From positions 124,001 to 188,000 of the forward strand of contig CALSUG010000003.1 of assembly GCA_943789475.1 (NCBI GenBank): 64,000 nucleotides of DNA. Direction: 5' to 3'. Shown piece after piece: positions 36,523 to 46,243 of this stretch; within the stretch, counting starts at the first letter, position 1; each line of letters starts with the position of its first letter. Position numbers and translations under genes: made by a program. The DNA is from an uncultured Alphaproteobacteria bacterium. GTDB lineage: Bacteria > Pseudomonadota > Alphaproteobacteria > Micavibrionales > UBA1664. The notes under the pieces were generated by a model. That model worked only from the letters and a program-made list of their open reading frames with translations, did not search any database and was not told the DNA's origin.

Positions 36523-38376
36523 CACCTCCAACAAAAAACAATTCGGACGACGCGCCTTTACCCTTGGCTTGTTAAGCACCGCATTATACGGAGGGTTATT
36601 TTCACGTTTAGGGTGGTTACAAATTGTTGATGGACAACAATATCAAACATTATCCGATCGCAACCGTATTCACGTCAACCTTACAACACCTGTACGTGGT
36701 TACATCCTTGACCGCCATGGCAAAATGTTGGCTTATAACGAACAAAATTTTCGCGTACAAATTATCCCCGAACAAACCCAAGACATTCAACAATCACTCG
36801 ACAATCTCGCCCGTATTATTGACCTGCGCCCATCGGAAAAAGAAGAAATCATCAAAAGATCAAAAAAACAGGCACGCTTTATCCCTGTTAAAATTAAAGA
36901 CAACCTGAATTGGGAAGATGTGTCTGCGATTGAAATATCACTTCCCGATCTTCCTGGTATTTCCATTGATGTAGGACAAAAACGACTTTACCCCTACGAC
37001 AAACATTTTGCTCATATTGTTGGATACGTTGGTCGTGTCAATGACAGGGAAATGACAAATGATCCAATCCTACGTCTACCCGACTTTCAAATTGGAAAAA
37101 CAGGACTAGAAAAACAATTTGAAAAGCGACTCCGTGGTCGCGCGGGAACAAAATCTATCGAAGTAAATAGCGCAGGCCGTATGGTACGTGAACTTAACGA
37201 AGAAAAAGGCGTCATTGGACGCACCATTACAACAACCATTGATATTGACCTGCAAAAAAAGGTCATGAAAATTTTATCACGCGAAAAATCAGCCTCCGCC
37301 ATTGTTATGGATGTGCATAGTGGCGCCGTCTATGCCTGCGCATCATATCCATCTTTTGACCCAAACCTATTTGCCACGCGACTTCCACAAAAAACATGGG
37401 ATGGATTACTCAAAAACCCAGGAAAACCATTAAATGATAAAGCGCTATCAGGGCAATACCCACCAGGTTCAACCTTTAAAATGATTACGGCTCTGGCAGC
37501 GCTAGAGGGCAGGAATTATAGATGAAGAAACAAATTTTTTCTGTAATGGGCATCACGATGTTAACAAAGAACGTTTTCATTGCTGGAAACGATCCGGACA
37601 CGGATACACAAATGTTTATACAGCCTTAGAGGAATCCTGTGACGTATTCTTTTATAACATAGCCGAAGAATTAGGTATCGAACGTATCGCCAATATGGCG
37701 CGCCGTTTTGGTCTTGGACAGGTTTATGATCTACACCTACCACAAGAGTCCGCGGGGCTCGTTCCTGATAAAAATTGGAAATTAGGAAAACTGGGTACTG
37801 ATTGGCATTTGGGTGAGACCATTAATACAACGATTGGGCAAGGACACTTACTAACTACTCCGTTGCAATTAGCCGTCATGACATCACGCATTGCCAATGG
37901 TGGATATGCCGTTGAACCATGGATTGTTGCCCATGATGGACATTATCACACACGTAAACGTCAACAACAATGGCCCAAGATGCGATTAAGCAATCGCGAA
38001 CTTCGCATGGTGCAACGGGGTATGGAACTTGTGATTGCAGGAAAAGATGGCACGGCAAAATCATCCGCAATTCAAATAGACTCTCAAGAAATGGCGGGGA
38101 AAAACTGGAACCGCGCAGGTTCGCCGTATTACAATGGCGGAACGTCGCGCGGGATTATTGTCCCAAGATGACATTATTTGGAAACATCGACATCATGCTC
38201 TATTTGTTGGCTATGCCCCCTATAATAACCCACAATATGCAGTATCCGTCGTTGTTGAACATGGAGGAAGCGGATCAGGAACCGCCGCCCCACTTGCACG
38301 CGATATTCTCAAAGCTACCCAAGATATAGCACCTGCAAAAACAAAAATATCGACAACGCCCATAAAACCAGATTAA
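36512..38376 (+). pseudogene. mrdA: Penicillin-binding protein 2 gene interrupted by two +1 frameshifts
   Basis: Three in-order reading-frame pieces together give a full PBP2 of 620 residues if one base is removed at two places. Piece 1 (36512 to about 37507) has the membrane anchor, dimerisation domain and catalytic STFK (residues 320-323). After GGG at 37507-37509 the frame shifts; the restored frame reads AGIIDEETNFFCNGHH and contains the second motif SCD. After AAAAA at 38100-38104 it shifts again; the restored frame reads AGKTGTAQVRRI, with the KTG motif right at the break. All catalytic motifs and both flanks are otherwise intact, so the breaks are recent or are sequence errors. PBP2 is the transpeptidase of rod elongation. 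rodA, usually next, is absent here. Confidence 0.9.
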
Positions 38377-38382
38377 ATTTCA

Positions 38383-38928
38383 ATGGATACACACACTATT
38401 TTAATTAATCTTATTGGCTTCGTTGCATGTTCTCTCACAATTTTTAGCTTTCAACGCAAAGAGCCTCGACAAATATTTTTTACCCAAATATTTTCGTCAC
38501 TACTGTGGAGTATTCATTTCTTTTTTTTAGGTGCGACGGCAGGGGCATTAATAAACTTAACTAACATGACGCGTAAAACGGCGCTTGTATACATTAATGA
38601 TAAATATACAAAAATATTTGCTGCGCTCTTGCTATGCTTTGTTTGGACATTATTTTTTACATTCGTATATTCAAAAACAACCGATTTACTTCCCCTTGCT
38701 GCAAATACTATTGGTATAAGTTTTTTCTTTGTCCGTAAAAATCGCTATATAACCGCACGTATTTCAATTATCGGTGCCTTACTATGGTTAAGTTATGGAT
38801 TCATAGAACAATCATATCCATCAATCATCACAGAGATATTCATTATAAGTTCGATTATTATTGGCATGGTTAGACACGAAGAGAAACCTTTTACACTTTT
38901 AAGAACGAAACCAGAGAATAAAAAATAA
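38383..38928 (+). CDS. YgjV-like inner-membrane protein
   Basis: 181 residues with six hydrophobic segments. The first helix and loop (LINLIGFVACSLTIFSFQRKEPRQIF) and the repeat TNMTRKTALVY resemble the YgjV family of small inner-membrane proteins of unknown function. It begins 6 bases after the PBP2 stop, in the place where rodA is often found, but has no RodA feature and is far too short. Confidence 0.7.
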   Translation: MDTHTILINLIGFVACSLTIFSFQRKEPRQIFFTQIFSSLLWSIHFFFLGATAGALINLTNMTRKTALVYINDKYTKIFAALLLCFVWTLFFTFVYSKTTDLLPLAANTIGISFFFVRKNRYITARISIIGALLWLSYGFIEQSYPSIITEIFIISSIIIGMVRHEEKPFTLLRTKPENKK

Positions 38929-39122
38929 CATAGCTCAATGATTTTGAACTATAATCAATTATGAAATACCATAAAGCCGTTACAATAGTGAAAAATAAAA
39001 AACCTACGTCGTTTAAGTCGGAATCAATAATATCAACAACTTAGAAACCATTATTTAAACTTAACCGACTTAAATGCCTTTATAATAAAGACAAACCGTT
39101 CAAAGTTCGCTATTTATACCCC
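38929..39122 (+). promoter_or_regulatory. Intergenic region with 10-bp inverted repeats upstream of exchanger gene
   Basis: 194 bases without a gene. TTTAAGTCGG (39012-39021) and CCGACTTAAA (39065-39074) are perfect inverted repeats 43 bases apart. TATAAT lies at 39081-39086 just after the second arm, so the arm could overlap a promoter and act as an operator; a clear -35 is missing. The pair could also form a long-loop RNA hairpin. Confidence 0.4.
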
Positions 39123-40121
39123 ATGGAATTTTTATCACAATTTGACGTTATTATCTTATCACTTGCGACCCTCATTTTAGGGATGGTTATCCTTGTTAAA
39201 GGGGGCGACCTGACCATTGATGGTGCGGTTGAAATTGCTCATCATTATGGCATGCCACCATTATTGGTTGGATTCACCATTGTCGCCTTTGGAACATCAC
39301 TGCCTGAACTCATTGCATCCATCAACGCCAATATCAACGGTATGCCAGGTATAGCCGTTGGTGGTATGGTTGGATCAAACATATCCAACATCTTATTCGT
39401 TGGGGGGGTGTGTGCCATCATCGCACCGCTTGCGGCGAACATATCCGCATTGCGTAATGATTTTGTTGGCTTGGCACTCGTCACATTGGCATGGTCATGG
39501 ATATTAATCACTATGCCGGTTACACCAATCATCGGCGTTGCCACCATCCTACTTCTTATCGCCTATGTCGTATTTCAATATTATTCTGCATCCAAAAATC
39601 CAGAACGCGCCGAGGCGATTATTGAAGCGGAACATGAATTAGAAGAACAAGCGCCAAAGAGTCATAAAAAGGCACTCATCATGCTTTTATTTGGATTGAT
39701 TGGATTGGCCGTTGGTGCGGAACTCCTCATCCGTGGTGCGGTCACAACGGCGCGTATCATTGGTATTCGTGAAAGTGTTATTGGCTTGACCATTGTTGCC
39801 ATTGGAACATCCCTGCCAGAACTCACAACCTGTGCCATTGCGGCCATGAAAAAACAAGGTGAAATGATTATCGGAAATATCATTGGATCAAATATATTCA
39901 ATCTCATGATGGTTTTGGGTGGTATCGGTATGATAAAATCATATTCAATTACCGATACGGAACCAACAATGATCGCACAAGATATCCCATTAATGATTGG
40001 GATCACAGCGATGTTTATCATTACATTACTTGTGTTTAAAAAATTACCACGATTTGTTGGTGTCCTCTATGCAGGTGGGTATCTTGCGTATATCATGTTA
40101 CTAGCGTACCAGTCATTATAA
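39123..40121 (+). CDS. Calcium/sodium antiporter, CaCA family (YrbG-like)
   Basis: 332 residues, about ten membrane helices in two inverted halves. Each half has the alpha-repeat: FTIVAFGTSLPELIASI followed by GGMVGSNISNI, and LTIVAIGTSLPELTT followed by IGNIIGSNIFNLM. The acidic ion-binding residues (PEL) are in place. It exchanges Ca2+ or K+ against Na+ across the inner membrane. Followed after 10 bases by a TerD gene in the same direction. Confidence 0.93.
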   Translation: MEFLSQFDVIILSLATLILGMVILVKGGDLTIDGAVEIAHHYGMPPLLVGFTIVAFGTSLPELIASINANINGMPGIAVGGMVGSNISNILFVGGVCAIIAPLAANISALRNDFVGLALVTLAWSWILITMPVTPIIGVATILLLIAYVVFQYYSASKNPERAEAIIEAEHELEEQAPKSHKKALIMLLFGLIGLAVGAELLIRGAVTTARIIGIRESVIGLTIVAIGTSLPELTTCAIAAMKKQGEMIIGNIIGSNIFNLMMVLGGIGMIKSYSITDTEPTMIAQDIPLMIGITAMFIITLLVFKKLPRFVGVLYAGGYLAYIMLLAYQSL

Positions 40122-40131
40122 GGTAAAGATC

Positions 40132-40713
40132 ATGAGCAATAATCAAGACGACACTATTAACCTGAACGAGGAAGACCGCACGGTAAAACAACTGCGTATT
40201 GCCGCGGGATGGGATTTAAAACAGTTCGACGGTGAAAATATAGATGTTGACCTTTCATGCTTTATCCTAAATAAGGATGAAAAAACACGTGAGGATTCAG
40301 ATTTTGTCTTTTACAACAATTTAAAATCTGCTGACTTGTCCGTTCGCCACCAAGGTGACAACCGCACAGGTATGGGCGAAGGTGATGACGAGGCAATTAT
40401 TGTTGATATTAGTGCTCTTCCATACGATGTTTACAAAATTGTGTTTGCCGTATCTATTTATATGGCCGATGAACGAGATCATACATTTAAACAAGTTGAA
40501 AATGCATTTGTGCGCATTGTAAACGAAGAAACGGATAAAGAGCTTGGCCGTGACGACATGAACGAAAGTTTTGGCGAAGCAACCGCGATGAAATTTTGCG
40601 AAATTGAGCGTATCGGTACAGATTGGCATCTCCGCACAATAAAAGAGCCCACACCAGGCGGGCTCAAATCAATTGCAGAAGGCTATGATTGTATCATTGC
40701 CTCAATCGGATAA
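40132..40713 (+). CDS. TerD-family calcium-binding stress protein
   Basis: 193 residues. The TerD fold is evident: AAGWDLKQ, DVDLSCFILNKDEK, DFVFYNNLKS, RTGMGEGDDEAIIVDISALP with the acidic Ca2+-binding cluster, and the C-terminal GGLKSIAEGYD. TerD proteins are cytoplasmic or membrane-associated and linked to tellurite and general stress. Only a single ter gene is present, next to a Ca2+ exchanger, which hints at calcium handling. Its 3' end contains the terminator of the convergent purine nucleoside phosphorylase gene. Confidence 0.9.
   Translation: MSNNQDDTINLNEEDRTVKQLRIAAGWDLKQFDGENIDVDLSCFILNKDEKTREDSDFVFYNNLKSADLSVRHQGDNRTGMGEGDDEAIIVDISALPYDVYKIVFAVSIYMADERDHTFKQVENAFVRIVNEETDKELGRDDMNESFGEATAMKFCEIERIGTDWHLRTIKEPTPGGLKSIAEGYDCIIASIG
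40641..40665 (-). terminator. Terminator of the phosphorylase gene inside the terD coding region
   Basis: Read on the minus strand: GAGCCC (40665-40660), 9-base loop, GGGCTC (40650-40645), then TTTTATTG. The 3' T run is on the minus strand only, so it should end the transcript from the phosphorylase gene although it lies within the last 75 bases of the convergent terD-like gene. Confidence 0.65.
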
Positions 40714-40717
40714 TTTA

Positions 40718-41536
40718 TTATACGTTTTTAACAAATTGTTTAAATAACGCTTCCATTTTTGGTTTTGCCTCTTCTGCACCATCCAATGTTTGATCATGGC
40801 TCAGTTCAATATCACTCATCCCTGCGGCTAAATTCGTTACGGCCGACACACCAACAACGCGAAGACCACAATGATTTGCAATAATGTTTTCCGCAACCGT
40901 GGACATACCAACAAGGTCTGCCCCCATCAATTTCATCATGTTGATTTCGGCAGGAGTTTCAAATGTTGGCCCCATAACGGCTAAATATGTCCCTTCACCA
41001 ATACGAACATCAGCTTCTTTTGCCGATTGACGCATTGCATTTTGAAGGTCCATGTCCCATGCTTCATCCATACCTGGGAAACGTGGTCCCCACTCATCGT
41101 CATTCAAACCAATTAATGGGTTCGTCCCTTGGAAATTAATATGATCTGTAATCATAACAGGGGTTCCAACGGGATTTTCAACACGGAAAGATCCAGCTGC
41201 ATTTGTAAGCGCCAATATTTCAACACCAACCGCTTTTAATGTTCTAATCATCACTTTTAAATTTGGAATTTTATCCAAACCTTCATAAAGATGAACTCGT
41301 CCTTTCAAGCAGATAACTGACACATCATTCAACTTACCGATATGCATTTCACCCGAGTGCCCTTCAACAGATGGCTTTGGAAAACCAGGAAGGTCTGTAT
41401 ATTGGATAACAGTGACATCAGTTAATGATTTTGCCAAATCACCTAGGCCAGACCCCAATGTAATAGCCATTTTCGGCGTTTCACCATTAAGTTTTGATAA
41501 AATAATTTCTTTTGATTGCTGGATAAGATCGTTCAT
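40718..41536 (-). CDS. Purine-nucleoside phosphorylase
   Basis: 272 residues from the ATG ending at 41536, chosen because AAAGGA lies 9 bases upstream; an in-frame start at 41605 would overlap the neighbouring gene. Family blocks: ITLGSGLGDLA, VEGHSGEMHIG, GRVHLYEG, TNAAGSFRVENPVG, VMGPTFETPAE and GMSTVAENIIANHCGL. This is the trimeric PNP class for guanosine/inosine (PunA/DeoD2 type), producing base plus ribose 1-phosphate for purine salvage. The length is normal. Confidence 0.94.
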   Translation of the reverse strand: MNDLIQQSKEIILSKLNGETPKMAITLGSGLGDLAKSLTDVTVIQYTDLPGFPKPSVEGHSGEMHIGKLNDVSVICLKGRVHLYEGLDKIPNLKVMIRTLKAVGVEILALTNAAGSFRVENPVGTPVMITDHINFQGTNPLIGLNDDEWGPRFPGMDEAWDMDLQNAMRQSAKEADVRIGEGTYLAVMGPTFETPAEINMMKLMGADLVGMSTVAENIIANHCGLRVVGVSAVTNLAAGMSDIELSHDQTLDGAEEAKPKMEALFKQFVKNV

Positions 41537-41601
41537 AAAATTTTCCTTTAATTTATTTGGCGTCAGACTATCAACAGATCCATGAAAGAACAATGACAAA
41601 A

Positions 41602-42267
41602 TCAAATGGCAAGTCGACGTGATTGTATTTGCCGTGACAGAAATGTTGCCTCTGATTTTTGGCGTCTCTGGTTTTCTCTTAAAAACTCATGAGATGCAGA
41701 TATTCCTAACCATTGATATGGAACGTCTACTTTATCTGCGTAAATTTGAGATAGCTTATCTTTTTCAAAAACACTTCCCACACCGACAAGTGATGCAGAA
41801 TTTTTGGGTGCTATCATCGGCTCATATATTTGCGAAAAATTTTCACATTCCATTAAAAAATGTTGATTTACCTCTATCCATCCACCAACGGTCATAACAA
41901 TTTTAGCATTTGATCGAGCAATACGGTCGCTCCACCTTTGTGGTGAATTTTTTGAATCAATTGTATTGGCTAATGCATTTCGTTCATCTACATTTGTTGC
42001 GCTAGAAAAATGATTGAACGACATCCGTGTCCACGATGTATTACGACCATTTGGGACATGAGAAATAAAGACAGCATCATATTGATAATCTTCATTCAAA
42101 AAATTACGATTATCTTCAAAATTAATCGCATCAAATATTGGATTATCACTCACCGAAACGCATGATGCCCGCAAATATTCTAATGCAGGCATCACAAATT
42201 TGTAGTCATTGGATTGAGGATCATTTTCAAATCCTCTGAATCCTCCAACAACCGCAATTTTCGTCAT
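41602..42267 (-). CDS. Unknown protein, 221 residues
   Basis: Not recognised. Soluble, no signal peptide. The N-terminus (KIAVVGGFRGF) looks like a nucleotide-fold first strand. Other visible stretches are DAVFISHVPNGRNTSWTR and KIVMTVGGWIEVNQHFL, which resemble alternating strands and helices. It is read together with the 126-residue gene that precedes it by 3 bases. Composition and codon use match the neighbours. Confidence 0.7.
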   Translation of the reverse strand: MTKIAVVGGFRGFENDPQSNDYKFVMPALEYLRASCVSVSDNPIFDAINFEDNRNFLNEDYQYDAVFISHVPNGRNTSWTRMSFNHFSSATNVDERNALANTIDSKNSPQRWSDRIARSNAKIVMTVGGWIEVNQHFLMECENFSQIYEPMIAPKNSASLVGVGSVFEKDKLSQIYADKVDVPYQWLGISASHEFLRENQRRQKSEATFLSRQIQSRRLAI

Positions 42268-42270
42268 TAA

Positions 42271-42651
42271 TTACAAACGTACCGTACGGTGGCGTGACGG
42301 TGTTACAACCGTTTCTCGAACTTGTGCGCCACCACCATATGGAAGAAGTTGGGCATCTCTACGCTTTTTGTCTTCCGCATTAAGTTGAGAAACCACTTCA
42401 CCAAGCTTTGGTAATTCATTAGATCCACGAGTTCTCTCAATATCAGCAGAATTAATAACCACTGTTTCTGTATCTCTCCAAAAATATGGAATGATATGCG
42501 GTTGGCTATTATCATCAGCGTCCATCATACGTTGAAATTCATGAATTTCACCATTGGCACGCACACGAAACGTTTTTGTACGGTCAAGGTCTTTAGCATT
42601 TTGTGAAAAAATTAGAACTAGACGTTCAGGTAGGTTGGAGTCAGTTGTCAT
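42271..42651 (-). CDS. Unknown protein, 126 residues
   Basis: Not recognised. Soluble, mixed alpha/beta, with ERLVLIFSQNAKDLDRTKTFRV at the N-terminus and an Arg-rich C-terminal tail (VTPSRHRTVRL). A Shine-Dalgarno-like AAGGAAG precedes the ATG. It forms a two-gene unit with the 221-residue unknown protein; the two probably act together. Confidence 0.68.
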   Translation of the reverse strand: MTTDSNLPERLVLIFSQNAKDLDRTKTFRVRANGEIHEFQRMMDADDNSQPHIIPYFWRDTETVVINSADIERTRGSNELPKLGEVVSQLNAEDKKRRDAQLLPYGGGAQVRETVVTPSRHRTVRL

Positions 42652-42806
42652 TGGTTTCTTCCTTTATATATCTAAGTTGGACGCTATAAATAACACAACA
42701 CTTTCAAAAAAACAACAATTATTTTCACATAACACTTGACGGTACAATTTATCACCCTATTATAAAAATCACCTTTTAACCGACTGAAAACAGAAAGGTC
42801 ATCAAA

Positions 42807-43148
42807 ATGACGCATCTCCCAACACTCCAAGATATTGTAAATTCAACACGCGAACATATTGTTGAAATGACATTTCACAATTGTTTGGACGCACAAACAC
42901 TCACCAATATATTTCTTGCTGCCACCCTATCCTCACAAACAACAACATCCCCTCATCCCGACATTATAAAACTGGATATTAAAGACACTCTTTGTAGAGT
43001 AATTTTTTCTAATTCAGGGGCTCAATCAAATATGATGGGAAATTTAGAGAGATTAATTAACGAACGTATTCCACAACATGTGCAAGACGAACTTAATATA
43101 TCATATACAAAATCAACCAACACATATCCTAAACGCGCAGTTGCCTAA
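42807..43148 (+). CDS. Unknown protein, 113 residues, upstream of guaA
   Basis: Not recognised. Small soluble protein with possible helix (LQDIVNSTREHIVEMTF) and strand (PDIIKLDIKDTLCRVIF) regions. AGAAAGG lies before the ATG. It ends 12 bases before the guaA start and is likely co-transcribed with it. Confidence 0.6.
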   Translation: MTHLPTLQDIVNSTREHIVEMTFHNCLDAQTLTNIFLAATLSSQTTTSPHPDIIKLDIKDTLCRVIFSNSGAQSNMMGNLERLINERIPQHVQDELNISYTKSTNTYPKRAVA

Positions 43149-43160
43149 AGGAACAATCTA

Positions 43161-44729
43161 ATGCATAACATGTCCATGGAACACGATAATATACTAATCA
43201 TAGATTTTGGATCACAAGTCACACAACTTATCGCGCGACGCGTGCGTGAACATGGTGTTTATTGTGAAATTTGGCCATTTAATGACGCCGCCGAAGAACG
43301 CATAAAGGCCTATAACCCTCAGGCAATTATCTTGTCTGGCGGACCATGTAGTGTGACTGAAGAAAACTCCCCCCGCGCACCACAATGTGTTTTTGAAATG
43401 GGCATCCCCATTCTGGGCATTTGTTACGGTCAACAAACCATGGTTACACAATTGGGAGGAACGGTTGAGGCCGGTCATGATGGTGAATTTGGTCGTGCCG
43501 AAATCGATGTTGTTAACGATGCCGCACTATTTGGCTCAACATGGAGCAAGGGCGACACACCAACCGTATGGATGAGCCACGGCGATCGTGTCACCGATAT
43601 TCCAAATGGTTTCAATGTTGTCGCCACATCCAACGGCGCACCATTTGCCATTATTGCAAATGAAGAGAAAAGATTTTACGGCATTCAATTCCATCCAGAA
43701 GTTGCCCATACACAAAATGGGACCGATCTTATTCGTAATTTTATCATTGATATCGCAGGATGTTCCGGTGACTGGACCATGGCCTCTTATAAAGACGAAG
43801 CCATTGCAAAAATCCGTGAGCAGGTCGGTAATGACAAAGTTGTTTGTGGATTATCCGGCGGTGTTGATAGTTCTGTTGCAGCTATTCTTATTCATGAGGC
43901 CATCGGCGATCAGTTAACCTGTATATATGTTGACACAGGCACAATGCGTAAAGGTGAGAGTGAACAGGTTGTTAACCTGTTCCGTGATCATTATAACATT
44001 CCACTCATACACGAAGACGCAAGCGATCTTTTCCTTGGAAAATTAGAAGGTGTTAGCGACCCTGAACAAAAACGTAAGATCATCGGCAATACATTTATTG
44101 ATGTGTTTGATGACTGTTCATCCCGCATTGGTGGCGCACAATGGTTGGCACAAGGGACATTATATCCTGATGTCATCGAAAGCGTTAGCTTTACTGGCGG
44201 ACCATCCGTAACAATTAAATCACACCATAATGTTGGCGGATTACCCGAAAAAATGAATTTGAAAATTCTAGAACCGCTACGTGAGCTATTCAAAGACGAA
44301 GTGCGCGTTCTTGGGAAAGAATTAGGACTTAATGATGATTTTATATCACGCCACCCATTCCCAGGACCTGGATTGGCCGTGCGATGCCCTGGTGAACTAA
44401 CACGTGAAAAACTAGATATTTTGCGCGAAGCAGATGCCGTTTATTTGGACGCTATCCGCAAAGAAGGTTTATACAATGAAATATGGCAGGCATTTGCCGT
44501 TATCCTTCCCGTTAAAACGGTTGGTGTGATGGGTGATGGACGCACATATGATTATGCATGTGCATTGCGTGCGGTAACGTCAACAGATGGAATGACAGCT
44601 GACTTTTACCCGTTTGAAATGGATTTTCTATCCCGTGTGGCAACGCGCATTATTAATGAGGTAAAGGGAATCAACCGTGTCACATATGATATTACCTCAA
44701 AACCCCCAGGCACCATTGAATGGGAATAA
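43161..44729 (+). CDS. guaA: GMP synthase (glutamine-hydrolysing)
   Basis: 522 residues. The glutaminase domain has the nucleophile in GICYGQQ (Cys88) and FHPEV; the ATP-pyrophosphatase domain has the P-loop GLSGGVDSS; the C-terminal dimerisation domain ends in [18 protein letters not shown]. Converts XMP to GMP. AAGGA lies 7 bases before the ATG. Three methionines (1, 4, 6) could serve as start. Confidence 0.98.
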   Translation: MHNMSMEHDNILIIDFGSQVTQLIARRVREHGVYCEIWPFNDAAEERIKAYNPQAIILSGGPCSVTEENSPRAPQCVFEMGIPILGICYGQQTMVTQLGGTVEAGHDGEFGRAEIDVVNDAALFGSTWSKGDTPTVWMSHGDRVTDIPNGFNVVATSNGAPFAIIANEEKRFYGIQFHPEVAHTQNGTDLIRNFIIDIAGCSGDWTMASYKDEAIAKIREQVGNDKVVCGLSGGVDSSVAAILIHEAIGDQLTCIYVDTGTMRKGESEQVVNLFRDHYNIPLIHEDASDLFLGKLEGVSDPEQKRKIIGNTFIDVFDDCSSRIGGAQWLAQGTLYPDVIESVSFTGGPSVTIKSHHNVGGLPEKMNLKILEPLRELFKDEVRVLGKELGLNDDFISRHPFPGPGLAVRCPGELTREKLDILREADAVYLDAIRKEGLYNEIWQAFAVILPVKTVGVMGDGRTYDYACALRAVTSTDGMTADFYPFEMDFLSRVATRIINEVKGINRVTYDITSKPPGTIEWE

Positions 44730-44737
44730 ACTCAGAC

Positions 44738-44770
44738 AAAATAAAACCGCCTTTAAGGCGGTTTTATTTT
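44738..44770. terminator. Bidirectional rho-independent terminator between guaA and the convergent gene
   Basis: A perfect 14-bp stem: arms 44738-44751 and 44757-44770 with loop TTTAA; the core is ACCGCC/GGCGGT flanked by A runs and T runs, so it can end transcription from either side. It lies 8 bases after the guaA stop and 27 bases before the end of the minus-strand gene. Confidence 0.93.
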
Positions 44771-44797
44771 ACAATTACCAGTTACTATTTTTAAAAA

Positions 44798-46048
44798 TTA
44801 ATTCCCAGAGTTAGCCTTACGAACCTTAACATTTAACGATTCTATAGCAGGTTCTCTGTTCACCACAACTGTTGCACTAGTTGACAAAGCGATCGCTTCC
44901 AATAATTTCATTTGCTGTATTTGAATATAATTATTCAATACATTTTGAAATAAAATAGAGCTGAGATAAGCCTTATCTGTTGTAAAAAATTTCTGCTTTG
45001 AATAGTTAGGATTCATAAAACCAATCGCTAATGCTTCTAGCTGCCCCATATGACTTCCTTGACCACCAGGCAATAATTTTTCTCGCGTTGCTGCATCTAA
45101 AAAATCACCCTCTTCTAAAATTTCTTTTAAATAGGGAACTGCAGCTGACCCTGTTCCATCAACCTTATTATTTGCAATTAAGTTATTTAACACAGTATTA
45201 AATATAGACATTTCTGCTTTTAATCTCTCCGATTCAATAAACAAAACTTTTCCATCTGTTTTAGGATCTTCCAAAACATCTGGTGATACATCCAGTATTG
45301 TCCGTGTTTGTGTCATCAATTTTTCAAAATAATCAACCTTAGCAAGGTCGTCATCTGTGATTGCCCTATTATTCAAAACACTAGACGCCGATAAATGTAC
45401 ATTAGTTCCATCACCACCACAAAAACTATTTTTTGCCCCATTCCCCTGTGCAGAACACAATGCAACCGTTTCCTCTTCAAACAATTTTCTCATCCCATCG
45501 ACAAGGCCATTTTCAAATGTTGTGCCGGCCTCATTATTAATGGCCGCCATAGTGGATGCATTTCGTGCGTCGGCATACGCACTTGCACGAGAGTAAGCAG
45601 GCCCCATACCACGACTGGTCGTCAGCAAGGAACAATTATTTTCCGCTATATCACTGTTATTAATAACTGTTGTTACATTATGACCTTCACGGGCTGTCGT
45701 CGCCGCATTTTGGCTTGCCCCCTGCGCAACATTTACTCGCTGCACATCCGACCCCGTCAAAGATGTTAAGGCTTGTTTGGCCATCAATTGAAGGTTTTTA
45801 ATAATCGCATTCGCCGCCTCTAAATTAGAATCAATGATCGGCTGAGTTTCATCCGCTCCGATTTTTACATCAATCCCTGAACCTCCACCTGCAGATATTG
45901 CCTCCGCTGGAACATGCGCAGCTTCTGATGATCCGCTTGATCCCGTTGATGTCGAACCACCGGGGTTAACCGGTACAGCATAGCCTTCATTAACAAAACA
46001 AGCAGTTGCCATTACAGTTACAAAGAATGCCAAAATAAATTTATGCAT
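44798..46048 (-). CDS. Unknown secreted protein divergent from the Dot/Icm genes
   Basis: 416 residues. A signal peptide is cleaved near EGYA. A Gly/Ser-rich segment follows (about 28-58), then long helices. Four cysteines in the mature part (NNCSLL, VALCSAQG, SFCGG) may pair. The C-terminal helix LNNYIQIQQMKLLEAIALSTSATVVVNREP vaguely recalls minor pilus components of type IV systems, but no family is identified. It is divergent from dotI and shares a 195-base intergenic region with it, so a role with the Dot/Icm apparatus is possible but unproven. Confidence 0.7.
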   Translation of the reverse strand: MHKFILAFFVTVMATACFVNEGYAVPVNPGGSTSTGSSGSSEAAHVPAEAISAGGGSGIDVKIGADETQPIIDSNLEAANAIIKNLQLMAKQALTSLTGSDVQRVNVAQGASQNAATTAREGHNVTTVINNSDIAENNCSLLTTSRGMGPAYSRASAYADARNASTMAAINNEAGTTFENGLVDGMRKLFEEETVALCSAQGNGAKNSFCGGDGTNVHLSASSVLNNRAITDDDLAKVDYFEKLMTQTRTILDVSPDVLEDPKTDGKVLFIESERLKAEMSIFNTVLNNLIANNKVDGTGSAAVPYLKEILEEGDFLDAATREKLLPGGQGSHMGQLEALAIGFMNPNYSKQKFFTTDKAYLSSILFQNVLNNYIQIQQMKLLEAIALSTSATVVVNREPAIESLNVKVRKANSGN

Positions 46049-46243
46049 AAAAACCCTTTAATTAAATATCAAATATTTTTCTTATTCTTTCAAATTTAGC
46101 ACAAAATCGTTAAGAATTTATTATAGTTTACCTGAGCATGTACAAAAAACCAGTTTTTTTTATGAAGATAACCTCTATAAAATATAACAAAAAACGCATA
46201 ATATTAATGGCCAAAGAACAAGAAAAACAGTAATCTATACGTC
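46049..46243. promoter_or_regulatory. Divergent control region between unknown secreted protein and dotI
   Basis: 195 very AT-rich bases that must hold promoters for both directions. No convincing -35/-10 pair, operator or hairpin was found. The dotI ATG lacks a clear Shine-Dalgarno. Confidence 0.3.

Noticed and set aside
36512-38376. Programmed frameshifting in the PBP2 gene
   Set aside because: Neither site has a stop-linked slippery codon, an upstream Shine-Dalgarno-like element or a clear downstream structure, and PBP2 genes are not known to use recoding. Sequence error or recent mutation is simpler.
38383-38928. rodA following the PBP2 gene
   Set aside because: The protein has 181 residues and six hydrophobic segments; RodA has about 370 residues and ten. 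None of the SEDS motifs is present.
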